Source: Flavobacteriales bacterium (GTDB taxonomy: Bacteria; Bacteroidota; Bacteroidia; Flavobacteriales_F; PHOS-HE28). Taken from it: a stretch of DNA of 64,000 nt. Positions 16,585-25,868 of the stretch are shown piece by piece; positions within the stretch are counted from its first letter, which is position 1, and the number at the start of each line of letters is the position of its first letter. The notes beneath the pieces were generated by a model. The model made no database searches and had not been told where the DNA came from. It was given only the letters and a program-made list of their open reading frames with translations. The stretch spans positions 1-64,000 of the forward strand of contig JADJKO010000013.1 of assembly GCA_016705955.1 (NCBI GenBank), read 5' to 3'. The position numbers and the translations under genes are program-made.

Positions 16585-17670
16585 ATGACCTCCTTGGACC
16601 CTGACGCGAGCAGGTTCCTTAGCGCATTCAAGATGCGCAAGGTGTTGTTGCCCGTGATCATCGGTCTGGGCATCACGGGCGTCCTTGTTTGGCGTTACTC
16701 GGACTGGGACGCGCTGAACGCCGTGCGCTGGACCTGGGCCAGCACCTTCTGGATGTTGCTCGCCGCATTGAGCGTGGTGATCCGCGACTACGCGTACATG
16801 GTGCGGATCCGGCACCTCACGGAACGGCACCTCACGTGGTGGAGGAGTTTCGTGGTGATCATGCTCTGGGAGTTCTCCTCGGCGCTCGCTCCGGGCATCA
16901 TCGGTGGCGGATTCCTCTTCGCCATCTTCATCCTCAGCCGGGAAGGCGTGGAAGCGGGCAAGAGCATCACCATCATCACCTTCACCTCCTTCCTGGATGG
17001 GATCTTCCTCGCGGTGATGGCGCCGCTGGTGTACTTCACCATCGGCCGCGAAGCGCTCTTCAGTGGGGTGCAGTTGGAAGGGAGTTGGCTGGGAAGTGGC
17101 CTCTTCGTCTCCTTCTGGACGGTGTACTGCATCATCCTCGGCTACAAGCTCTTCGTGGCCTATGCGCTCTTTGTGAACCCCACCTTCGTGAAACGCGCAC
17201 TCGTGGGCATCTTCTCCGCTCCCGTCCTGCGGCGGTGGCGGCGCCACATGGTCACCACCGGTGATCAACTGATCACTGCCGCGCGTGGCCTGAAGAAGCA
17301 ACCGTGGAGCTATTGGCGCCCGGCGCTCATCGCCACCTTCGTCTCGTGGACCGCGCGCTATACCATCGTCAACTGCATCCTGCATGCCTTCCATCCGGAC
17401 CTCAGCTTCGCCACCGACCTCACGATCTACGGCAAGCAGGTGGTCATGGGGATCCTCGTACTCTTGAGCCCCACGCCCGGCGGCAGCGGCTTGGCCGAAT
17501 TCATCTTCAATGATTTCCTCGGCATGTTCATCACCACGGGCCTGGCACCGGCGCTCGCTCTGCTGTGGCGCATGATGAGCTACTACCCGTACATCATCAT
17601 GGGCACGGTGCTCCTTCCGCGTTGGGTCCGGCGCAACGTGTTGCACGCATCCGTTCCGGCCACGAACTGA
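16585..17670 (+). CDS. Flippase-like membrane protein (YbhN / LPG-synthase TM family)
   Basis: 361 residues, about eight transmembrane segments. It matches the lysylphosphatidylglycerol synthase transmembrane domain (UPF0104) family: RIRHLTERHLTWWRSF, EFSSALAPGIIGGGF, then LSPTPGGSGLAEF, the conserved late glycine-rich motif. Relatives without the synthase domain are thought to move lipids or lipid-linked sugars across the membrane; the substrate is not known. It lies 23 bases after the small transporter subunit and 27 bases before the nucleoside transporter, so it may share their transcript. Confidence 0.85.
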   Translation: MTSLDPDASRFLSAFKMRKVLLPVIIGLGITGVLVWRYSDWDALNAVRWTWASTFWMLLAALSVVIRDYAYMVRIRHLTERHLTWWRSFVVIMLWEFSSALAPGIIGGGFLFAIFILSREGVEAGKSITIITFTSFLDGIFLAVMAPLVYFTIGREALFSGVQLEGSWLGSGLFVSFWTVYCIILGYKLFVAYALFVNPTFVKRALVGIFSAPVLRRWRRHMVTTGDQLITAARGLKKQPWSYWRPALIATFVSWTARYTIVNCILHAFHPDLSFATDLTIYGKQVVMGILVLLSPTPGGSGLAEFIFNDFLGMFITTGLAPALALLWRMMSYYPYIIMGTVLLPRWVRRNVLHASVPATN

Positions 17671-17697
17671 ACTTCCTTCACACGCAACCCCACATCC

Positions 17698-19092
17698 ATG
17701 TCCACCACCAAGATCCGTTCGTTGTGTACCCTGCTCGCATGTGTACCGTTGATGCTCTTCGCGCAGGATGGTGCCGTGCATGTGCCCTCCCCGCTCACCG
17801 GCCCTTCCGTCATGTCCATTGCACGCGGCCTCCTGGGCATGGCAGCGATGATCGCCATCGCATGGGTATTCAGCGCCAAACGCAAACAGGTGGACTGGAA
17901 GGTGGTCGGCATCGGCCTCGCCTTCCAGATCGTGATGGCGCTGCTGATCATGTACGTGCCGCCGGTACAAGTCGCCTTCGAAGTGGTGGGCAAGATGTTC
18001 GTGAAGGTTCTGGACTTCACCAAGCTCGGCAGTGAGTTTCTGTTCCGCGACCTGATGAACGTGAAAAGCTTCGGCTTCATCTTCGCCTTGCAGATCCTGC
18101 CCACGATCATCTTCTTCAGTGCGCTCACCAGTGTGCTCTTCTACCTCGGTGTGATCCAGAAAGTGGTGTACGGATTGGCTTGGGCGCTGAACAAGACCAT
18201 GCGCTTGAGCGGCGCGGAAAGCCTGAGCACCGCAGGCAACATCTTCCTCGGGCAGACCGAAGCGCCGTTGATGATCAAGGCGTACCTGGACAAGATGAAC
18301 CGCTCGGAGATCTTCCTGGTGATGGTGGCCGGCATGGCGACCGTGGCCGGTGGCGTGCTCGCGGCTTACGTGGGCTTCCTTGGTGGTGATGATCCCGTGC
18401 AACGCCTCTTCTTCGCGAAGCACTTGCTCACCGCGAGTGTGATGGCCGCACCCGGCGCGGTGGTGATCGCGAAGATCCTGTACCCGCAAACCGAAGCCAT
18501 CGAAACGAAGATCGAAGTGAGCATGGACAAGGTGGGCTCGAACATCCTCGATGCCATGAGCAACGGCACCACCGAAGGATTGAAGCTCGCGGTGAACGTG
18601 GGTGCGATGCTGCTCGTGTTCTTCGCATTCATCGCCATGATCAATTACGGTTTCGAGAAACTCGGATCATCCACAGGCTTGAACGGATGGGTCGCAAGCA
18701 TCTCCCACGGCAACTTCGACAAGCTCTCGCTGGAGTTCATCCTCGGCTACACCTTCGCGCCGATCATGTGGCTCATGGGCGTGGCCGGTGATGACATCAC
18801 ACTGGCGGGTCGGCTCGTGGGTGAGAAGATCATCGCCAGCGAGTTCGTCGGCTATGAAAGCCTGGCAAGCTTGAAGGCAAGTGGCGCCTTCGCCTACGAG
18901 CGCAGCATCGTGATGTCCACGTACATGCTTTGCGGCTTCGCCAACTTCGCCAGCATCGGCATCCAGATCGGCGGCATCGGATCGCTCGCGCCCAGCAAGC
19001 GACAATGGTTGAGCGAGTTCGGATTGCGCGCACTTCTCGGCGGCACATTGGCATCATTGCTCAGCGCGACGATCGTGGGGATGTTGGTGTGA
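17698..19092 (+). CDS. Concentrative nucleoside transporter (NupC family)
   Basis: 464 residues. An N-terminal hydrophobic segment ending FAQ may be a signal anchor. Then come the CNT domains: ILPTIIFFSALTSVLFYLGV, the gate region AESLSTAGNIFLGQTEAPLMIKAYL, and the C-terminal half with IMWLMGVAGDDITLAGRLVGEKIIASEF and FANFASIGIQIGGIGSLAP. These contain the Gln/Glu and Asn/Ser residues that bind nucleoside and cation in known structures. It should take up nucleosides with Na+ or H+. Confidence 0.94.
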   Translation: MSTTKIRSLCTLLACVPLMLFAQDGAVHVPSPLTGPSVMSIARGLLGMAAMIAIAWVFSAKRKQVDWKVVGIGLAFQIVMALLIMYVPPVQVAFEVVGKMFVKVLDFTKLGSEFLFRDLMNVKSFGFIFALQILPTIIFFSALTSVLFYLGVIQKVVYGLAWALNKTMRLSGAESLSTAGNIFLGQTEAPLMIKAYLDKMNRSEIFLVMVAGMATVAGGVLAAYVGFLGGDDPVQRLFFAKHLLTASVMAAPGAVVIAKILYPQTEAIETKIEVSMDKVGSNILDAMSNGTTEGLKLAVNVGAMLLVFFAFIAMINYGFEKLGSSTGLNGWVASISHGNFDKLSLEFILGYTFAPIMWLMGVAGDDITLAGRLVGEKIIASEFVGYESLASLKASGAFAYERSIVMSTYMLCGFANFASIGIQIGGIGSLAPSKRQWLSEFGLRALLGGTLASLLSATIVGMLV

Positions 19093-19142
19093 ACCGATCC
19101 ACTTTCAGCCCGTTCGTTGGAATGCGCGTGGAAACAGCACGC

Positions 19143-19150
19143 TACCTTCA
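19143..19150 (+). promoter_or_regulatory. -7 box (TACCTTCA) before the 19.2-kb gene
   Basis: A TAnnTTTG-like box 19 bases before the ATG at 19170, after a 50-base gap from the nucleoside transporter gene. Confidence 0.4.
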
Positions 19151-19169
19151 ACCCTAGAATCGCTTCATC

Positions 19170-20798
19170 ATGATCCGTTCGTTCCTCTCTGTCGTTTTCC
19201 TGTTGCATCTCGCGTTCTCGCTCGCACAAGCGACCGTCATCCAGAAAGGCAAGCCATTCACCAAGACCTTGAAAGGGTCCTCCGGCGATCTCTTCACGGT
19301 GGTGGATGGGATCTTCGCGGCGGATGGCCGCCACATCCTCTACGTGGAAGAAGGCCTCACACCGAAGGTGGTGCGGTTGGATGCGCTCCTCCAGCCCACC
19401 GAGGAACTGGTGTTGAAGGACCTGGTGATCGATGGGCTGAAGTGGACCGCGGTCACGCCGATCGTCGAGAACGGATCCATGCGCTGCCTGATGGTGAGCG
19501 CGGGGAAGAAGGGCAGCGACTACGGTATCGGGAACGTGAGCACCTCGGGCACGCTGTCGATCACGGGATTCCAGAAGCTGGTGAGCTTCCCGGAACCTTA
19601 CGCGAACGATCCATCGAACACGATGGTCGTGCGCCCATTACCGGATCCGATCCTCTTCACCAAAGGCCTGGCATACGTGCAACAGGAAAGGTTGATCCGC
19701 AGTCCGGACGGTGAGCACTTCCTGTTGAACCACTATTCCAACGCTGGCAAAGGCAACAAGAAATTCCATGCGGCATGGCTGGACAAGGATCTCACCGTGC
19801 TATGGAGCAACACCATGGAATTGCCTTACGAGGATGCCAAGAGCAGCATCCACCAGATCGTCGTCGCGAACGACGGTACCTTCCGTTTGCTCACCTATGT
19901 CTTCCAATGCAAAGGCGCGGAACAACTCGGCGACAAGAACTGCCATGAGCTGCACCTGACCACGATCGCGGGGAACGGCAAGGAAGTGAGCGATGTCCTC
20001 CTCGAAAAGGATTTCGTGAGCAGCGCGCGGATCGTCGATCGCAATGGCGGACGTGTTGCCATCGCACTTCGCTACGGTGCGCTCACCGGCCAGCCCGGCC
20101 TGGTGGTGAGCTTCGACCCCGCCGATGCGAAATTGAAACCGACACCGTTGGTCACGCAGCGGCTACCAAGCATTCATAAAGCCAAACTGATGGCCTACGG
20201 TGATCCAACCGCCGATCCGCGCAAACCGCCCTCGCGTACCGCCAAGGTCGCGGATGAGATCGTGGATCTCCTCGATGCTCCCGACGGCGGCATGACCGTG
20301 GTGGAGACCTTCCTGGAAACGATGTTCCCCTTGCAAATGGGCGAGGTGATCGCCATGCGGCACTTGAGCGGCCCGATCCGCGTGAGCCAGGTGTTGCCCA
20401 ATGACAGTTTGGGTTGGCAGAGGACGGTGGAGCGTGCGTTGATGACGACCGCCGGGCAGGCGTATGAAGGATCGGTGATCATAACGGCCGGGAAGGGGAT
20501 CATCCTTCTGCATGGGCACACGCCCAAAGGCTTCGATGCCATCCTGAAGGCAGGCGTGGATGCGGCCGACATGAAGAACCCCGTGCCCGCCGAACCGCTC
20601 GTGTTGAAGGCCGTGGCCGTGGACAGGGATGGCACCATCAAGCAGGAAGGAACCGCGCTGATGATGGAGGAGGACTTCGTGCCATGTCCCATGGGTGCAT
20701 TGATGGAACCGAACGGTACACGCGCCTTGGTGAAAGCGTATGATCGCGGAACGCAATACCGGTTCTTCGTGATCGACCTTGCGAAGCTTGGCCAATAG
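19170..20798 (+). CDS. Secreted protein of unknown function
   Basis: 542 residues with a signal peptide of about 20 residues (FLSVVFLLHLAFSLAQA). No family is recognised. The body shows regular beta-rich segments (for example YVEEGLTPKVVRLDALL, then FRLLTYVFQ) that could belong to a beta-propeller, and a GDPTADPRKPPSRTAKVADE linker near residue 350. There is no T9SS sorting domain, so it is probably periplasmic. It has its own -7 box and stands alone between transporter genes. Confidence 0.7.
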   Translation: MIRSFLSVVFLLHLAFSLAQATVIQKGKPFTKTLKGSSGDLFTVVDGIFAADGRHILYVEEGLTPKVVRLDALLQPTEELVLKDLVIDGLKWTAVTPIVENGSMRCLMVSAGKKGSDYGIGNVSTSGTLSITGFQKLVSFPEPYANDPSNTMVVRPLPDPILFTKGLAYVQQERLIRSPDGEHFLLNHYSNAGKGNKKFHAAWLDKDLTVLWSNTMELPYEDAKSSIHQIVVANDGTFRLLTYVFQCKGAEQLGDKNCHELHLTTIAGNGKEVSDVLLEKDFVSSARIVDRNGGRVAIALRYGALTGQPGLVVSFDPADAKLKPTPLVTQRLPSIHKAKLMAYGDPTADPRKPPSRTAKVADEIVDLLDAPDGGMTVVETFLETMFPLQMGEVIAMRHLSGPIRVSQVLPNDSLGWQRTVERALMTTAGQAYEGSVIITAGKGIILLHGHTPKGFDAILKAGVDAADMKNPVPAEPLVLKAVAVDRDGTIKQEGTALMMEEDFVPCPMGALMEPNGTRALVKAYDRGTQYRFFVIDLAKLGQ

Positions 20799-20849
20799 TG
20801 GTTGTTGATCACTTCCCGCGCGTTTCAGGGCAGGGCGGATCGACCGGGC

Positions 20850-20857
20850 TACTTTAG
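20850..20857 (+). promoter_or_regulatory. -7 box (TACTTTAG) of the CLC gene
   Basis: A TAnnTTTG-like box only 6 bases before the ATG at 20864, implying a very short leader or none. Confidence 0.4.
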
Positions 20858-20863
20858 CCGCCC

Positions 20864-22285
20864 ATGTCCAGCACCCCGAAGAAGCCTTCGCTCGCGGACC
20901 GTTCGCAGGCCACTTTTTCAGGCTGGATGGAGCAACTGCGGAGGTGGTTGATCCACACCCGCGCCAAGGATTTCATCCTCTTGGCCCTGCCCTACCAGAT
21001 CAGCGCCGTGCTTACCGCACTGGTGGCCGTGGGCTACACGTGGACCTTCAACTGGCTGGGCCATCGCAACGCGGACCTGCTCGGCCATGATCCGCGCTGG
21101 ATCTTCCTCACCGCCCCGATCGGTTTCCTCCTCTCCTGGTGGCTGGTCTTCCGGTTCGCACCGATGGCCGGTGGAAGCGGGATCCCGCAATTGATGGCGG
21201 CCGTCGAGGTCGCCACCGACAAGAAGCGGGACCGATCGGGTCGCTTCCTGAACCTGCGCATCCTCTTGGTGAAGATCCTCAGCAGTATGACCATGATCGC
21301 GGGTGGCGGTGCCATCGGCCGCGAGGGTCCCACCTTGCAGATCGCCGGAAGCATCTATCGCACCGTGCATCGTTTGCTTCCTCCGTTCTGGCCCAAGGTG
21401 AGCCGCCGGATCATGATGATCACCGGTGGTGCCGCCGGTTTGAGCGCCGCGTTCAACACCCCATTGGGGGGTATCGTCTTCGCCGTGGAGGAACTCACCA
21501 AGACGCACATGGCGCAGTTCCGCACCGCCGTGCTCACCGCCGTGATCCTGAGCGGCATGACGGCGCAATGGTTACTGGGGCCCTACCTCATGCTCGGCTA
21601 CCCGACGCTCGCACCGGCCAGCATGAGCTTCATGTACAAGATCCTGCTGCTATCGGCCATCGCCGGGGTGGCCGGGGCGTTGTTCTGTCGCGGGCTCTTC
21701 ATCCTGGACAAATTGCGGCGGACCATGAGCGGACAATGGTTCCATGCGGGATTCGCCCTGGCCTGTGCCTTCCTCTTCGCCACCATGGCGTACATGTTCG
21801 GGAACGTCGCCACCGGATCGGGGCATGCCGTGTTGCAGGACCAACTTTTCGCGGACGCACCGGACTCCTCCGGCAGCAATGTCTTCGCCAGGTTGCTCGG
21901 CTCGCTGCTCTCCGCGTCCGCCGGTGGAGCAGGCGGGATCTTCGCGCCGGCCCTCGCCTCCGGTGCGGCGATCGGCGGGTGGCTCGCCGACACCTTGGGC
22001 CTGGCCGATTCCCGCGGCCAATACAACCTGCTTGTGCTCGCGGGCATGGCGGCCTTCCTCACGGGCGTTACACGATCACCCTTCACCAGTGCGATCCTCG
22101 TCCTGGAGATGACGGACCGCCACAGCGCCATCTTCCAACTGATGTACGCGAGCATCGTGGGCTACCTGATCGCCTATGTGGTGGACCGCAAAAGCTTCTA
22201 CGAGCGCATGAAGGAGCGGCTGTTGAAGGCGATGCCGGACGAGGAGGTCGGGGTGGCGGGATCGCCGCCCGGTCCGCAGGAGTAA
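20864..22285 (+). CDS. CLC-family chloride channel/transporter
   Basis: 473 residues, about ten to twelve membrane helices. The anion-path motifs are intact: GGSGIPQ (about residue 104), GREGPT carrying the gating glutamate (about 150) and GGIFAPALASGAAIG (about 365). The second glutamate used for proton coupling in CLC antiporters appears in FAVEELTK, so H+/Cl- exchange is more likely than a pure channel. It has no CBS domains. It precedes thyA by 12 bases. Confidence 0.93.
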   Translation: MSSTPKKPSLADRSQATFSGWMEQLRRWLIHTRAKDFILLALPYQISAVLTALVAVGYTWTFNWLGHRNADLLGHDPRWIFLTAPIGFLLSWWLVFRFAPMAGGSGIPQLMAAVEVATDKKRDRSGRFLNLRILLVKILSSMTMIAGGGAIGREGPTLQIAGSIYRTVHRLLPPFWPKVSRRIMMITGGAAGLSAAFNTPLGGIVFAVEELTKTHMAQFRTAVLTAVILSGMTAQWLLGPYLMLGYPTLAPASMSFMYKILLLSAIAGVAGALFCRGLFILDKLRRTMSGQWFHAGFALACAFLFATMAYMFGNVATGSGHAVLQDQLFADAPDSSGSNVFARLLGSLLSASAGGAGGIFAPALASGAAIGGWLADTLGLADSRGQYNLLVLAGMAAFLTGVTRSPFTSAILVLEMTDRHSAIFQLMYASIVGYLIAYVVDRKSFYERMKERLLKAMPDEEVGVAGSPPGPQE

Positions 22286-22297
22286 TTTCACCGCGTC

Positions 22298-23107
22298 ATG
22301 AAGCAATACCACGATCTCCTCAGGCACATCCTGGACCACGGCGCACAGAAGACCGACCGCACGGGCACGGGCACCATCAGTTGTTTCGGGTACCAGATGC
22401 GCTTCGATCTGGCCGAGGGCTTTCCACTGGTGACCACGAAGAAGTTGCATGTGAAGAGCATCATCCACGAGCTGCTCTGGTTCCTGAAGGGGGATACGAA
22501 CATCAAGTACCTCCAGGAGAATGGTGTGAAGATCTGGGACCAGTGGGCCGATGCCGAAGGCAACCTCGGACCGGTGTACGGATCCCAGTGGCGCAGTTGG
22601 CGGACTCCGGATGGCCGTACGATCGACCAGATCAGCGACCTGGTGGCGATGATCAAGAAGAACCCGGACAGCCGCCGCTTGATCGTCAGCGCATGGAATC
22701 CTGCCGATGTTCCGGACATGGCGTTGCCGCCGTGCCATTGCCTCTTCCAGTTCTACACCTCGATGGACCCGGCGGGACAGCGTAGGTTGAGTTGCCAGTT
22801 GTACCAGCGTAGCGCGGATACCTTCCTCGGTGTTCCGTTCAACATCGCGAGCTATGCGCTGCTGACGCTGATGGTCGCGCAGGTCTGCGGGTTGCAGCCC
22901 GGTGAATTCATCCACACCTTCGGTGATGTTCACCTGTACAATGATCACCTCGAGCAAGCGAAGCTGCAACTGACCCGCGAACCGCGTCCATTGCCGGAAT
23001 TGGAGATCGACCCGACCATCACGGATCTCTTCGCCTTCCGCTTCGAGCACTTTACGCTGAAGAACTACGACCCGCATCCGCACATCAAGGCGGCTGTATC
23101 GGTATGA
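22298..23107 (+). CDS. thyA: Thymidylate synthase
   Basis: 269 residues, the usual length. It converts dUMP to dTMP using methylene-tetrahydrofolate. The active-site cysteine lies in LPPCHCLFQFY, with RSADTFLGVPFNIASYALL and the folate-binding FRFEHFTLKNYDPHP end also present. The gene ends in an ATGA overlap with folA, the classical thyA-folA pair in which dihydrofolate made by ThyA is recycled. A TAATTTCA box (22283-22290) sits 7 bases upstream of the start. Confidence 0.98.
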   Translation: MKQYHDLLRHILDHGAQKTDRTGTGTISCFGYQMRFDLAEGFPLVTTKKLHVKSIIHELLWFLKGDTNIKYLQENGVKIWDQWADAEGNLGPVYGSQWRSWRTPDGRTIDQISDLVAMIKKNPDSRRLIVSAWNPADVPDMALPPCHCLFQFYTSMDPAGQRRLSCQLYQRSADTFLGVPFNIASYALLTLMVAQVCGLQPGEFIHTFGDVHLYNDHLEQAKLQLTREPRPLPELEIDPTITDLFAFRFEHFTLKNYDPHPHIKAAVSV

Positions 23108-23610
23108 TCGTCACCGCCATCGTAGCCGTTACGGAGAACGGGGTCATCGGCAGGAACGGTGACCTGCCATGGCACCTGCCGGACGACATGAAGTACTTCC
23201 AGCGGATCACGCGCGGTCATCATGTGATCACCGGCCGCAAGAACTACGAAAGCATTCCGCCCAAGTACCGGCCGCTGAAGGACCGGGTGAACCTGGTGGT
23301 GACCCGGGACACCACCTATCACGCACCCGGGGCCGTCGTAACGCATTCGCTTGCCGAAGCGCTGGCCTACGCACATGACCACGGCGAGACCGAGGTCTTC
23401 ATCATCGGTGGTGGGCAGATCTACCTGGAGGGGCTTGCAAGTGATCTGGTGGAGCGGTTCCACCTCACCCGCATCCACGCCCAACTGGACGGTGATACCC
23501 GGTTCCCCGAACTCGATCCGCAGCAATGGCGCGAGGTTTCGCGTGAGCATCACCCGGCCGATGAGCGGCACGCACACGCCTTCAGCTTCATTGTTCTGGA
23601 ACGGATCTGA
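23104..23610 (+). CDS. folA: Dihydrofolate reductase
   Basis: 168 residues. It regenerates tetrahydrofolate from the dihydrofolate that ThyA releases. Signature residues are present: AVTENGVIGRNGDLPWHLPDDMKYF, with the Asp of DDMKYF in the active site, then GRKNYESIP and the NADPH-binding FIIGGGQIY. The start overlaps thyA by four bases, so the two are coupled. Confidence 0.97.
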   Translation: MIVTAIVAVTENGVIGRNGDLPWHLPDDMKYFQRITRGHHVITGRKNYESIPPKYRPLKDRVNLVVTRDTTYHAPGAVVTHSLAEALAYAHDHGETEVFIIGGGQIYLEGLASDLVERFHLTRIHAQLDGDTRFPELDPQQWREVSREHHPADERHAHAFSFIVLERI

Positions 23611-23661
23611 ACCATCGGCACCGTCCTTGCGTCATAAGGCCCAGAACCCAAATTCACCCCC

Positions 23662-24462
23662 ATGCGCTTCCCCACATCACTTCTGATCTTCGCTGCCGCC
23701 TCCTTGACCTTCGTGGCCTGCCGCAAGAACAAGGACGAGGACACCCCGGACCTCGATTACACCAGCGCGAGCGACAACACCCGCGCCGACGACATCTTCT
23801 CCGATATCATGGGCCAGGTGGACAAGGCCGTAACGGACAACGGCCTGCGCGATGCCTGCGACCCGACGGTGACCTTCGATACGTTGAGCACACCCCGCAC
23901 GCTCACACTGGACTTCGGGGATGTGAACTGCACCTCGTCCAACGGCCGCCTGCGCCGGGGAAAGATCCTGGTAAGCTTCACCGGCCGTTACCGTGACGAA
24001 GGCACGGTGATCACCATCATCCCGGAGAACTACTACGTGAACAACTACCTCGTGCTCGGCACGAAGACGGTGACCAACCTCGGCCTCGATGCGAACGACC
24101 ACATCCACTTCGCCATCGCGGTGAATGGATCCATCACCGCACCGGACGGAAGCTGGATCGCCACGCATACCGCCGCACGCACGCGCACGTGGATCGAAGG
24201 GTCGAATACGCCTGAGTTGAGCGATGACGTTTACTTGATCACTGGTGGTGGCAGCGGCGTGAACCGCAACGGCTTACCGTACACGGTGGCGATCACCCAA
24301 GCGCTTCGCGTCGAATTGGATTGCGCCTTCATCACCCAAGGTACCGTGCAGATCACGCCCGCGACAGGGATCGTGCGCACCATTGATTATGGCAATGGCT
24401 CGTGCGACGGCACCTTCACCGTGACCGTGAACGGCCACACCTTCACGGTGACGATCGGCTGA
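23662..24462 (+). CDS. Lipoprotein of unknown function
   Basis: 266 residues. A lipobox (TFVAC, Cys at residue 20) after a short hydrophobic leader marks it as a lipoprotein; the following RKNKDEDTP tail is typical for surface or outer-membrane-sorted lipoproteins. The body is beta-rich with many Thr/Asp/Gly and contains CDPTVTFDT...LTLDFGDVNCTSSNGRLRRGKILVSFTG, a pattern I have seen in Bacteroidota hypothetical lipoproteins but cannot name. No catalytic motif is visible. It stands alone after folA. Confidence 0.75.
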   Translation: MRFPTSLLIFAAASLTFVACRKNKDEDTPDLDYTSASDNTRADDIFSDIMGQVDKAVTDNGLRDACDPTVTFDTLSTPRTLTLDFGDVNCTSSNGRLRRGKILVSFTGRYRDEGTVITIIPENYYVNNYLVLGTKTVTNLGLDANDHIHFAIAVNGSITAPDGSWIATHTAARTRTWIEGSNTPELSDDVYLITGGGSGVNRNGLPYTVAITQALRVELDCAFITQGTVQITPATGIVRTIDYGNGSCDGTFTVTVNGHTFTVTIG

Positions 24463-24725
24463 TCCACACTGTCTTTCTCCGGAGCCATCGCTCATGCGGT
24501 GGCTTCGTCGTTTCCGGGCCTGCCGTTCCTCCTGAAAAAGACAAACCATTCATCCCAGCGCTTGCCGCTCATCACGACCAGCGCGGACTTGCGGAATGGG
24601 CGGGCCTAGATTCGGCAACGCCTACCCCGACAGTGACGTGCTGATGTCAGCACACCATTGAAAGGGCGTGCGGAACACATCCGATCACCGGCCTTCGGGA
24701 TCGGTCGGCATTCGCAAGACCCCTC

Positions 24726-25865
24726 ATGAGCTATTTCAGTCGCGTTCCGGTCCGCTATCCCATCGTCATCGTTACGGCGTTGGTCCTCGCGACCCTCTTC
24801 CTCCTGCAGGCGTACATGCACTACTACGTGTACCAGGACCTCAAGGACATGGGGGAATTCCGTTGGTCACGGGAAGCGCCGGTCCCCTATTTGAACTTCC
24901 TGTTCTGGGCCTTGCTGTGCCCCTTGGTGTATTCAGCGATCCTGCGCTGGCCGTTCAGCACGCGTCCGTTGGGGCGTACCCTGATGATCCATGTGGGTCT
25001 CGGATTCCTGATCGCCGCCTTCCACGAGATCACCACGTCCTCCATCTACTACGGCATCCTGCTGACCATGCAGGAATTCGACTTCTCCGATCCGAAGTAC
25101 CGCAGTTGGGCCTATCACGCATTGGTACCGGCCATCTTCACGCGTGTCATGGAGTACTGGTTGCTCGTGGGCGTGCTTGTTGCGTTGGACAATGCCCGCG
25201 GCCACCGACTGGAACACGAGCAACTTTTGAAGGTCCGCAATGAATTGCAGGTAACGCAATTGAATGCACTGAAGAAGCAATTGCAGCCGCACTTCCTCTT
25301 CAACACCTTGAACACGGTGAGCGCCTTGATGGACGAACACCCCAGCGACGCACGAACAGTGCTGAGCCGCTTGGGGCAGCTCTTGCGCATGACGCTGGAC
25401 AAGACTCGGCGCGACAAGGTTTCGCTGGAGCATGAGCTCGATCACATCCGCAATTACCTCGACATCGAGAGCATCCGTTTCCGCGACCGCTTGGTGGTGG
25501 AGTACGATGTGCCGACCGGACTCTTGCAAGCGCAAGTGCCCAGCATGTTCCTTCAACCATTGGTGGAGAATTCGATCAAGCACGGTCCGGACGCCACCAC
25601 GGACAGCGTGCGGATAGCGTTGCGGGCCGAACGGCGGGATGGAAGGTTGGTGCTGATCGTACAGGACAACGGAAAGGGATGTGGTGATGTCCATACTGCG
25701 ATGACGAACGGCGGGATCGGATTGCAGAACGTGAGCGAGCGCCTGCGCTTGTTATACGGCGACCAGGGACGCATGCAGTTGGAATCGCCAGGTGGAAACG
25801 GCTTCGTCGTGCGCATCGAAATGCCATATGAATCTCTGCAAGGCACCAGTGATCAAAAATCGTGA
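24726..25865 (+). CDS. LytS-type sensor histidine kinase
   Basis: 379 residues. Four transmembrane helices cover about residues 10-150 (e.g. PIVIVTALVLATLFLLQAY, ALLCPLVYSAILRW). A coiled linker leads to the His_kinase domain: LKKQLQPHFLFNTLNTVSALM with the phosphorylated His in QPHFLFN (about 190). The ATPase part has FLQPLVENSIKHG and VQDNGKGCG. It should phosphorylate the LytTR response regulator encoded 3 bases downstream. A TAGATTCG box lies at 24607-24614, 110 bases before the start. The signal sensed is unknown. Confidence 0.92.
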   Translation: MSYFSRVPVRYPIVIVTALVLATLFLLQAYMHYYVYQDLKDMGEFRWSREAPVPYLNFLFWALLCPLVYSAILRWPFSTRPLGRTLMIHVGLGFLIAAFHEITTSSIYYGILLTMQEFDFSDPKYRSWAYHALVPAIFTRVMEYWLLVGVLVALDNARGHRLEHEQLLKVRNELQVTQLNALKKQLQPHFLFNTLNTVSALMDEHPSDARTVLSRLGQLLRMTLDKTRRDKVSLEHELDHIRNYLDIESIRFRDRLVVEYDVPTGLLQAQVPSMFLQPLVENSIKHGPDATTDSVRIALRAERRDGRLVLIVQDNGKGCGDVHTAMTNGGIGLQNVSERLRLLYGDQGRMQLESPGGNGFVVRIEMPYESLQGTSDQKS

Positions 25866-25868
25866 ACC

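Noticed and set aside
16537..18489. 650-codon minus-strand open frame
   Set aside because: It is antisense to the flippase-like and nucleoside transporter genes, is built mostly of His/Glu/Arg/Asp, and matches no family; a typical shadow in GC-rich DNA.
21139..22785. 548-codon plus-strand frame across CLC and thyA
   Set aside because: It runs through two clearly recognised genes in another frame, with Arg/Gly/His-rich sequence and no motifs.
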